Shown piece after piece: positions 52,701-59,555 of a stretch of 64,000 bases of DNA. The position numbers were made by a program, and so were the translations under genes. The DNA comes from Collinsella sp. (GTDB taxonomy: Bacteria; Actinomycetota; Coriobacteriia; Coriobacteriales; Coriobacteriaceae). The notes beneath the pieces were generated by a model, which had not been told where the DNA came from, ran no database searches, and saw nothing but the letters and a program-made list of their open reading frames with translations. Every line of letters begins with the position of its first letter. The first letter of the stretch is position 1. The stretch is from contig DXMA01000015.1 of assembly GCA_019414445.1 (NCBI GenBank), positions 1 to 64,000 of the forward strand, given 5' to 3'.

Positions 52701-55700
52701 CATCGGCAAGTCCGAGAACATCGACATTCGCATCAAAAAGGTCTGGGGGAACCCTAAGATCCCCCATCCTAATAAGGTCAAAGTAAATCTCAAGAACGGC
52801 GATACCGTCATCGATTCGATCACCCTGAGCGAGTCTGACGGCTGGGAGGGCGTCTTCTCCAACCTGCCGCAGCGTGATGCTTCCGGCTCCGAGGTCGCCT
52901 ACACCGTGGCCGAGGACGCCGTCGAGGGCTACAGCTCCAAGGTCTCCGGCGACGCCGAGCGCGGCTTCACCGTGACCAACACCTCCACGGCCAAGGTCTC
53001 GGTGCCCGTCGAGAAGAAGTGGGTCGGCCCGGCGGCCAAGAAGGCCACCGTGCGCCTGCTCGCCGACGGAAAGGACGCCGGCCAGTCGATCGAGCTCGAC
53101 GAGTCCAATAACTGGAAGGGCTCCTTCGAGGGCCTGGCCAAGTACTCCGAGTCCGGCTCCGAGGTCGTATACACCGTGGCCGAGGACCCCGTCGAGGGCT
53201 ACAGCTCGAAGGTCACCGGCGACGCCGAGCGCGGCTTCACCGTGACCAACACCTCCACGGCCAAGGTCTCGGTGCCCGTCGAGAAGAAGTGGGTCGGCCC
53301 GGCGGCCAAGAAGGCCACCGTGCGCCTGCTCGCCGACGGAAAGGACGCCGGCCAGTCGATCGAGCTCGACGAGTCCAATAACTGGAAGGGCTCCTTCGAG
53401 GGCCTGGCCAAGTACTCCGAGTCCGGCTCCGAGGTCGTATACACCGTGGCCGAGGACCCCGTCGAGGGCTACAGCTCCAAGGTCACCGGCGACGCCGAGC
53501 GCGGCTTCACCGTGACCAACACTGTGAAGACGGGCGGGCTCGATGTCTCCAAGACCGTCGTGGCGCGCGAGGGCCTGGCGGTCGACGCGGACAAGACATT
53601 TGAGTTTGCGGTTGAGGTCACCGATGCCGCGGGCCGCAAAGTGTCCGGCACCTACGGTGACGCGACGTTCGAGGACGGCAAGGCGACCCTCAAGCTCAAA
53701 GATGGCCAGACGGCGAGGATCACGGGGCTGCCCGCGGGAACTGCCTACACGGTGACCGAGCGCGCCGCCGCTGGCTACAAGGCTGCGGTGAACGGAGCCG
53801 AGGGCTCCAAGGCCGAGGGCTCCATCGCGGCAGACCAGGTCTCCTCCGCCGCCTTCACCAACACCTTCGACCCCGCCCCCGCCACGGCGTCCGTCCCCGA
53901 GCTCACCAAGGTGCTCGCGGGCGGCCGCAAGCCCGGCCTCCAGGAGGGGGAGTTCGTCTTTGAGCTCTCCCTCACCGACGGTGCGGGCAATGTTCTCGAG
54001 GGCTACCCAATCGAGGCGAAGAATGACAAGGACGGCAAGGTTTCCTTTGGCGAGCTCAGCTTCACCAATCTGGGCACCTACCACGCGACCGTGACCGAGA
54101 AAGCAAGCGGCGATGTCCTGATTGAGGACGATGCGCACGCCTACACCTTCGACATCACGGTGACTCAGACTGGCGCCGGCCTTAAGGCCGAGATCTCCAA
54201 CGAGCGGGGCAAGAAGACTTTCACCAACACCTTCACGCCGCACGACAACACCAAGACCGTCACCAAGGCGGATGCCTCGGGCGCCAAGGTCGATGTGGAT
54301 GGCAAACCGGTGGGCGTGGGCGATACCCTCACCTATACCATCGGCTGGGCCAATAACAGCGTCGACGACAGGGGCGCCGCGCAGGCGGCCGACGTGACGG
54401 TGACCGATGTCCTGCCCAAGGGCGTTAACTATGTTGAGGGTTCTGCCGACGGTGCCGCCTACGACGCCGCGACGCGCACCCTTACCTGGTCGCTCGGCGA
54501 GCAGGCTGCGGGCGCCACGGGCACGCTCAGCTTCGACGTGAAGGTCTCCGCCGAAGCCGCCGTGGTCGACGACATCGCCAACACCGCAACGGTCAAGGTG
54601 GGCGAGAACGAGTCGCAGACCAACACGACCCACAACAGCGTGCCCCGCGGGGGCAGCCTCACCGTCAAGAAGACGGTCGTCGGCGGCGACAGCCAGCGTG
54701 AGTTCGGCTTCACGGTCGCGCTGGCCGACGGGGACGGCGAGCCCGTCTCCGGCACCTTCGGCAAGGGCGAGGACGCCGTGACGTTTACGGACGGCAAGGC
54801 GACCTTCACGCTCAAGGACGGCGGGGAGAAGACCGTCGCCGGCCTGCCCGTGGGCGCGCGCTATACCGTGACCGAGGACGCCGCCGAGGGCTACACGACT
54901 GCTGTTAACGGGGCTGACGGCTCCAAGGCCGAAGGCGCCGTGACCGAGGACGGCGCGACTGTCGCGTTCACCAACACGTACGGAACGGCCACCGAGGGCA
55001 GGGACGTCTCCACCGCGGGACTCTTCACCAAGACGCTCGAGGGCCGCGACTGGGCGGAGGGCGACAGCTTCCAGTTCGCGCTCGCGGGCGAGGGCGGCGC
55101 CCCCATGCCCGAGGGATCTGCCGACGGCTCCAAGACCGTCAGCGTGACGGCCGCCGCCGGCACCAAGGCGGGCGATAGGGTCGCCTTCGACTTCGGCCCC
55201 ATCCGCTACGCGCTCAATGACATCAAAGATGCCGGGTTCGCCGAGGTCGGCGGCAAGCGCGTGCGCGCCAAGACCTTCACCTACACGGTGCGCGAGGTCA
55301 AGCCCGATGATGGCTCTGCCATCGCCGGTGTGGCCTACGACGACCACGTCGCCACGATGACGGTGGCCGTGACCGACGACGGCTCCGGCAACCTTACGGC
55401 CACGACGCCCGCGATCGCGGAGGTGAGCGGCGGCGACTTCGTCAACACCTACACGACCGAGCTCGACTACTCGGCCCGCGTGGGCGTGCGCCTGTCCAAG
55501 ACGCTCTCCGGCCATGCCATGGAGGCGGGGCAGTTCGCCTTCACCGTGACCGCCGATGCCGAGACGGCCGCCAAGCTCGGCCTCAAGACCGAAAAGGACG
55601 CCTACGCCGTGGCCGCGGCCGATGACGGGAAGGCCGACCTAGTCGACCTCATCGGCGGTGCTGCGGGTAGCGACGTGAAGTTTACCGACGCCGACGCGGG

Positions 55701-57798
55701 CAAGACCTACAGCTTCACCGCCACCGAGACCAAGCTCGGCGGCGATGGCTACGACAACGACACCGCGCCGCGCACGGTGACCATCGCGCCCAGCTACGAT
55801 GCCGCGACGGGCAAGCTCACGGTCACGACCACAGTTGCCAAGGACGGTGTCGAGGTCGCCCGCAGCGAGGTCTCCACGGCAGATGACGCCATGGCGACGC
55901 CCGCGCCCGTGACGGTCGCGTTCCAGAACTCCTACGAGGCCACCGGAACGCTCGGCGGCGAGGGCGGCGCGGTTATCAACGCTACCAAGACGCTGACGGG
56001 CCGCGCCGCGGCGGCGGGCGAGTTCTCGTTCTCCGTCCGCGATGCCCGGGGCAACGTGGTCGCGACCGCGACCAACCAGGCCTCCGGCGACGGCGAGGCC
56101 GCGGGACTTGCGTTCTCGCCTATTGCCTACACTACTGACGCGCTCGAGCGGATGGTGGGAGACGGCACCGCTACCAGGGCCGCCGACGGCTCCTGGGTCA
56201 TTCCCTATACCGTTTCCGAGGACGGTACGGACCGGCTGCCTGCGGGCGTGACGGCGGCCACGTCGAGCTTCGGCATCACGGTCAAGGTGACCGATAACGG
56301 CAAGGGCGGGCTGGATGTGGCCGTGACCTACCCCGAGGGCTCCGACGGCACGCTGTCGTTTGTGAATGTCTATAGCGCCGGCGAGGCGACGGTCGACCTC
56401 GCGGGCACCAAGACGTTGGCGCTCGGCCAGGCCGGACTCGGCCTCACGCAGGTCGACATCGCGGGCAAGTACACCTTTAAGATTGAGCCGCAGGACGGCG
56501 CGCCCGCACCGGTTGACGCTTCGGGCAAGACGGTGGCCGAGGCGACCAACGACGCCACCGGCAACGTCGCGCTGGGCCACGTCACGTTTAAGCAGCCGAG
56601 CGACCTTGATGACGTCGAGATCGACGGCGACGGCCTGCGCACCAAGACGTTCGCCTACCGGGTGAGCGAGTCCGGTTCGGTCGACGGCGTGGTCAATGAC
56701 GCGACGGCGACCAGGACCTTCACGGTCAGGGTGGTCGAGGACACCGCCGCGGGCACGCTTGTCGCGAAGGTCCTGCCCGCAGAGGGCACGCCCGAGGGCA
56801 AGGGCGCGTTCGAGTTCACCAACACCTACGGCGTGAATCCGACGCCGAGCTCCGTCACCGACCAGATCGAGGTGAACAAGAAGCTCGAGGGCCGTGATCT
56901 GGCCGAGGGCGAGTTTGAGTTCCAGCTGGTCAAGATTGCCGCTGACGGCAGCGAGAGCGTCGCGGCGACGGGTAAGAACGCCGCCGACGGCACGGTCGCG
57001 CTCAGCCCCGTCACCTACACCGCGCCCGGCACGCACAGCTACGAACTGCGCGAGGTCGCCGGCACGGCGGGCGGCGTGACGTACGACAAGACGACGTACC
57101 GCGTGCGCACGACGGTCACCGATGCCAAAAACGGCACGCTTACCGTCAAGCACGAGCTGACGGATGCCGAGGGCGACACCTCGGTGACCTTCACCAACGG
57201 CTACCAGGCCGCACCCGTCACCCTCAAGCTGGGCGCCGCCAAGGTGCTCAAGGGCGCTGAGCTCAAGGCGGGCCAGTTTAGCTTTGAGCTCAGGGGCCGG
57301 GACGGCAAGGTCATGTCGACCGCCAAGAATGCCGCCGATGGCAGCGTCGCGTTCGATGCGCTGACCTTCAAGCAGGCCGGCACCTACACCTTCACGGTGA
57401 GCGAGGTCGACGACGGCCAGGCGCACGTGACCTACGATAAGGCGGTGCATAAGATCGTCGTCACGGTGAGCGACGAGGCGGCAGACGGCACCAAGACGGG
57501 CTATCTGTCGGCGAAGGTCTCCTACGAGGGCGACGCCAACCTGCCGCCGGTCTTCACCAACAGCTACGCCGAGAATCCCGGGACCCCCGACACCCCCGAG
57601 AACCCCGGCACGCCGGGCGGCGGCTCGGACGGCGGTTCAGATAACGGCTCCGGCAGCGGCTCTAGCGGCGACGGCTCCAAGGGCGGCATGCCCGACACCG
57701 GCGACCGCAGCCTGCCGGTCGAGGCGCTCGGCGCCATGGCCGGCATCGGCGCGCTGGCCGCAGCGGGCGGCGCGGTCCTGTACCGCAGGCGCCGCTAG
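49753..57798 (+). CDS. Giant LPXTG-type multidomain surface adhesin, candidate phase-variable
   Basis: This 2,681-residue cell-wall protein should be secreted, sortase-anchored and adhesive. Order: signal peptide (1-39, ending GVAYAA); BspA-like leucine-rich repeats (about 60-455); a beta-helix-like part with repeated TMTGG-x-I-x-GN motifs (about 475-960); Cna-B domains (about 990-1257) including two nearly identical 90-residue copies; a DUF5979-like domain; pilin-type isopeptide (FctA-like) and DUF11-like domains to about 2605, each ending in FTNTY-type strands; a P/G/S linker; the sorting signal MPDTGD (about 2646), a hydrophobic span and YRRRR. Start is TTG at 49753 after AGAAGGG. Nine G residues at 49774-49782 code for GGG within the signal peptide. 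The LRR half is less GC-rich than the Cna-B half. No sortase is in the window. Confidence 0.9.
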   Translation: MERKVFGGGGQRVAALCLALVLGFGCLSVGTTAGVAYAATESRTAYTAEEFEITQDGVTYSCETTDKGTAEITGIVADDSVTAVNVPSSIEHGGQTYKVTKLYFSSGIVAKNVEQLTLPDTLEKMYGWNFRKFVKVKELHIPGSIKDFSCTLQNARSLEKLYFDEGVEEISANSMVNGCSGLSEIDLPSTLKMISGTGAFRGATALTSIEFPKDVAFDDTIVGVFQDCTSLTSVSLPASVTKIPSHMFDGCTSLTSVTALSEIESIGDGAFQDCSSLTGIDFPGTLTSIGSSAFQGCASLVSVPNLGKVTKMGSGAFRECKNLRASVDLSSLQSIPGYAFCYTPVKIVGLCDNLKSIGDWAFIWSNVVVQLPETLEKIGNYAFYGGTLPEQFSIPDSVTSVGTAAFSGVDGAKDVTIGRGLTKIPSDMFDDSTVQKITIENSMDDITGTENLPSSGVDIVYMRESIDDGVGDTVSDDSTKTLQELVSEAPKGRETVITLKKHVKLGSTLTIPAGKMIKITSDEPYAILAKKSGFSVLVNVAEGASLELSGNVSLSGRYNKGAIISSKGAVVLSDEAVVCDGTASSVNTGVVDVSGDKASLTMTGGVIEQCELKDAYCGAVHAKDGAHVVMKGGVIRKNGIVVTGDTNGYHLTSSGVMLMGNARFDMSGGSIEGNSGYRGSAVLAYSEGEGDSQRAKFTMTGGQISGNRSSKLEAGSLDPSGAVHIEGNAEFTMTGGKIENNVASGKGKGGGVCVVDPGCQNSEKGNTAFIMQGGSISGNSASAGGGVYTYSNDVTLSAGKIEGNTAWSMGGGVYSEGNEYLGYSTLHIENACVVDNHADKQGGGMWFCPTGDAKVYVQDGGLIAKNTADEAGDDFVFTGAKDAKYKLTLANRAPGGGKVSWYRDGGLFNPEGTTAATNPEIPRFTPDGDNGEPLSFTDATPNVALKSVMSEDVYNLGGGQTSLTISGNTAPLGGGIGANGGVVIGKSENIDIRIKKVWGNPKIPHPNKVKVNLKNGDTVIDSITLSESDGWEGVFSNLPQRDASGSEVAYTVAEDAVEGYSSKVSGDAERGFTVTNTSTAKVSVPVEKKWVGPAAKKATVRLLADGKDAGQSIELDESNNWKGSFEGLAKYSESGSEVVYTVAEDPVEGYSSKVTGDAERGFTVTNTSTAKVSVPVEKKWVGPAAKKATVRLLADGKDAGQSIELDESNNWKGSFEGLAKYSESGSEVVYTVAEDPVEGYSSKVTGDAERGFTVTNTVKTGGLDVSKTVVAREGLAVDADKTFEFAVEVTDAAGRKVSGTYGDATFEDGKATLKLKDGQTARITGLPAGTAYTVTERAAAGYKAAVNGAEGSKAEGSIAADQVSSAAFTNTFDPAPATASVPELTKVLAGGRKPGLQEGEFVFELSLTDGAGNVLEGYPIEAKNDKDGKVSFGELSFTNLGTYHATVTEKASGDVLIEDDAHAYTFDITVTQTGAGLKAEISNERGKKTFTNTFTPHDNTKTVTKADASGAKVDVDGKPVGVGDTLTYTIGWANNSVDDRGAAQAADVTVTDVLPKGVNYVEGSADGAAYDAATRTLTWSLGEQAAGATGTLSFDVKVSAEAAVVDDIANTATVKVGENESQTNTTHNSVPRGGSLTVKKTVVGGDSQREFGFTVALADGDGEPVSGTFGKGEDAVTFTDGKATFTLKDGGEKTVAGLPVGARYTVTEDAAEGYTTAVNGADGSKAEGAVTEDGATVAFTNTYGTATEGRDVSTAGLFTKTLEGRDWAEGDSFQFALAGEGGAPMPEGSADGSKTVSVTAAAGTKAGDRVAFDFGPIRYALNDIKDAGFAEVGGKRVRAKTFTYTVREVKPDDGSAIAGVAYDDHVATMTVAVTDDGSGNLTATTPAIAEVSGGDFVNTYTTELDYSARVGVRLSKTLSGHAMEAGQFAFTVTADAETAAKLGLKTEKDAYAVAAADDGKADLVDLIGGAAGSDVKFTDADAGKTYSFTATETKLGGDGYDNDTAPRTVTIAPSYDAATGKLTVTTTVAKDGVEVARSEVSTADDAMATPAPVTVAFQNSYEATGTLGGEGGAVINATKTLTGRAAAAGEFSFSVRDARGNVVATATNQASGDGEAAGLAFSPIAYTTDALERMVGDGTATRAADGSWVIPYTVSEDGTDRLPAGVTAATSSFGITVKVTDNGKGGLDVAVTYPEGSDGTLSFVNVYSAGEATVDLAGTKTLALGQAGLGLTQVDIAGKYTFKIEPQDGAPAPVDASGKTVAEATNDATGNVALGHVTFKQPSDLDDVEIDGDGLRTKTFAYRVSESGSVDGVVNDATATRTFTVRVVEDTAAGTLVAKVLPAEGTPEGKGAFEFTNTYGVNPTPSSVTDQIEVNKKLEGRDLAEGEFEFQLVKIAADGSESVAATGKNAADGTVALSPVTYTAPGTHSYELREVAGTAGGVTYDKTTYRVRTTVTDAKNGTLTVKHELTDAEGDTSVTFTNGYQAAPVTLKLGAAKVLKGAELKAGQFSFELRGRDGKVMSTAKNAADGSVAFDALTFKQAGTYTFTVSEVDDGQAHVTYDKAVHKIVVTVSDEAADGTKTGYLSAKVSYEGDANLPPVFTNSYAENPGTPDTPENPGTPGGGSDGGSDNGSGSGSSGDGSKGGMPDTGDRSLPVEALGAMAGIGALAAAGGAVLYRRRR
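49774..49782 (+). repeat. G9 homopolymer inside the adhesin signal-peptide coding region
   Basis: Nine consecutive G lie 21 bases after the start codon. Loss of one G moves reading to the frame that stops at 49925-49927, giving a peptide of under 60 residues. Such tracts are classical slipped-strand mispairing sites. Confidence 0.85.
52897..53520 (+). repeat. 270-bp tandem repeats within the adhesin gene
   Basis: Sequence from about 52897 recurs at a spacing of exactly 270 bases (for example ACCTCCACGGCCAAGGTCTC at 52981 and 53251), with only a few differences; a third, partial copy ends at about 53520. Each unit codes for one 90-residue Cna-B domain. Confidence 0.92.
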
Positions 57799-57843
57799 CG
57801 ATATGGACGAGTGGAGCGAATCCATCCGATGGGTTCGCCCCAC

Positions 57844-57872
57844 TTGCCGTGACGGGCGGGAGCAGGTAAGAT
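57844..57872 (+). promoter_or_regulatory. Promoter of the SRP RNA gene
   Basis: TTGCCG (57844-57849) and TAAGAT (57867-57872) are separated by 17 bases, and the RNA begins about eight bases after the -10 box. Confidence 0.75.
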
Positions 57873-57879
57873 ATACCGA

Positions 57880-57997
57880 GCGCCTAGCGCGTTCGATGGG
57901 TTCGGATGACGACATGTTCCGAATCTGGTCAGGTCCGGAAGGAAGCAGCCATAAGGAGCCTCTGTCGGGCATCCGAATCCATCGAGTGCGCAGGCGT
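57880..57997 (+). ncRNA. ffs: Bacterial signal recognition particle RNA (4.5S/scRNA)
   Basis: The core GGTCAGGTCCGGAAGGAAGC at about 57928-57947 is the invariant SRP domain IV loop that binds Ffh. The 5' half (GCGCCTAGCGCGTTCGATGG, then GTTCGGATG) pairs with the 3' half (CATCCGAATCCATCGAGTGC, then GCAGGCG), making the single long hairpin of the small SRP RNA, and a run of six T follows. The RNA recruits Ffh to ribosomes making exported proteins. It starts 82 bases after the adhesin stop codon. In many Gram-positive genomes ffs follows tadA directly. Confidence 0.95.
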
Positions 57998-58011
57998 TTT
58001 TTGGTGCCGCA

Positions 58012-58114
58012 GCTACCCGCGAGTGCCGGCAGGGCGCTTCGTGTCTCGCTGGTCCTCGGCTTCGCCTGCGGGATCGCTCGACTACCAAGCGCCCTGCCGG
58101 CACTCGCGGGTAGC
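58012..58114. repeat. 28-bp perfect inverted repeat behind ffs
   Basis: Arms 58012-58039 and 58087-58114 are exact reverse complements (GCTACCCGCGAGTGCCGGCA... ) with a 47-base loop. It starts ten bases after the ffs terminator. Confidence 0.85.
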
Positions 58115-58136
58115 CGACCAAAACCGCCTGAAGGGT

Positions 58137-58250
58137 CACATTTATCTGAATAATTTAATCCCGTGCCTTTTGCTGCTCGCTGGCGTTGTCTGGGCATTGA
58201 TGGCTGCGTGGTTCAAGAGACGGCGGCATTACCATCTGTTTTTCAAGTAA
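58137..58250 (+). other. Possible tiny membrane-protein frame, related to DNA upstream of the adhesin
   Basis: An open frame ending at 58250 would code for NNLIPCLLLLAGVVWALMAA followed by the basic tail WFKRRRHYHLFFK, i.e. one membrane span. No ATG, GTG or TTG start is present near its beginning. DNA at 49471-49560 is related but degenerate in this frame. The relation between two loci suggests a former gene or repeat. Confidence 0.3.
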
Positions 58251-58292
58251 AGAGGCCCGTTTCCCTGGGTTGGGGAAACGGGCCTCTTTTGT
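58250..58292. terminator. Bidirectional terminator between ffs region and the coiled-coil surface gene
   Basis: AGAGGCCCGTTTCC pairs with GGAAACGGGCCTCT around a G/T-rich loop, with A-rich and T-rich ends. Confidence 0.88.
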
Positions 58293-58333
58293 CTCTGGGT
58301 TTGTGGATTGGCGAAGGTAGTATGCTCTGGCAG

Positions 58334-59341
58334 CTATTTTGAGTTCTTGATGCGGTGTGTGGCTGCGGTGGTTATTCCGAGTCCTACGGCGGCGATTCCT
58401 GCGAGTGTGATTGCGCTCGGCGTTGCGTCGCCCGTGTTCGCGAGCTTGCCGGCGGTCGTATCTGCTTGCTTGGTGGAGCTCGATGGAGCGTATTTGCCGG
58501 TCGCGGGCGAGCTGGCGGGCTGTGCCGTTTCGGCCGGCTGCGCTGAGCTGGAGGGTTTTGTCGTCTCGGCGGGTTTCGTTATCTCGGGCGAGGTGGCCTT
58601 GTCTGCCGCGGCCTTTGCCTCTTCGTATGCCTTGCAGGCGTCGTCATAGGCCGTTTGCGCTTTTTTCAAATTGTCGAGGAGCGCATCTCGCCAGGCTATG
58701 AACTGGTCGATATGGGCTTTATACTTCTCTGCAGCACGCTCACAGTCATTAACTTGTCTTTCCTGCCTTTTGAGGCGGTCCTGGGCCTCGCGGAGCTCCA
58801 TTTCGCAAAAGTCAACTCGCGCTTTTGCCGTTACGATCTCTTGGCGCAACGACTTTATTTGCTGTTTAATAGTTTCGGCAAGCTCCTCGTCGCCGAGTGC
58901 TTCGACTGCCTTAAGCTCCTCAAGCTTCATGTGTAATTTTTCCTGGAGCTTGCTTACCCGGTTGATGGCCTCGTCGTTTTTGGCTTGGACTGCATCGATG
59001 TCCGCTTGCATGGTGGGGAGGGATTCCCTCAATTCGGCGGCTTGCGCTGCCATCTTGTCGCGGAGCTCTTGAAAACGGGCAATGTCATCATTGAATCTCG
59101 CAATTTTCTCGCGACTTGCGGCGTCTTTCGCGGCTTCGAGGTTTTTGAGCGCTTCCTGCATGGCTGCATACGCTCTTTCTTTTGCGGTGGCCGCATCTTC
59201 CGTCTGCAAGGCAACTGCACCGGTGGGGGAGCTGATTTCTGCCGCGATCGCCGTTACGGGGGCGATTCCCGCGACAAGTGCCGCGGAAAGGGCGATGCCC
59301 ACAGTTGCTCGTCTTGCTCTTCTTGCGAGAATGTCGTTCAT
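58334..59341 (-). CDS. Sortase-type cell-wall protein with long coiled coil
   Basis: The 335-residue exported protein has a basic signal peptide (about 1-33, ending AIAAE), a long alpha-helical coiled coil (about 50-240, many E, K, A, Q heptads such as QRLKRQERQVNDCERAAEKY in style), a Pro/Thr/Ser/Ala-rich wall-spanning part (about 245-300), the sorting-like motif LANTGD, a hydrophobic span and a basic end (HRIKNSK). It should be covalently attached to peptidoglycan if a sortase accepts LANTG. Function is unknown; similar layouts occur in streptococcal surface antigens. It converges with ffs and is divergent from the ABC exporter genes. Confidence 0.8.
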   Translation of the reverse strand: MNDILARRARRATVGIALSAALVAGIAPVTAIAAEISSPTGAVALQTEDAATAKERAYAAMQEALKNLEAAKDAASREKIARFNDDIARFQELRDKMAAQAAELRESLPTMQADIDAVQAKNDEAINRVSKLQEKLHMKLEELKAVEALGDEELAETIKQQIKSLRQEIVTAKARVDFCEMELREAQDRLKRQERQVNDCERAAEKYKAHIDQFIAWRDALLDNLKKAQTAYDDACKAYEEAKAAADKATSPEITKPAETTKPSSSAQPAETAQPASSPATGKYAPSSSTKQADTTAGKLANTGDATPSAITLAGIAAVGLGITTAATHRIKNSK

Positions 59342-59555
59342 CTCGGCACCTCATTTCAAGGGTCGGCGACTAACTTGGTAGCACTAATGTAAGTATATCA
59401 GGCGGTCGACCCGACACTGGCTGGGTGTGCGCGTGCCTCTCCGCTTCTCTGGAAACCGAATCCCATTAGAAATGACGAGCTGCTTACGCAATTATGGGCT
59501 CACCGTACTATCATGGTTCGAATTGAGTGTGAATGATGATAGGGAGCGCCTTTTT

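Noticed and set aside
50668..55515. 1,615-codon open frame antisense to the adhesin
   Set aside because: It is the mirror of GC-rich repeated coding DNA; it has no start signals and its product is low in recognisable domains (long runs of G, A, H, R, V).
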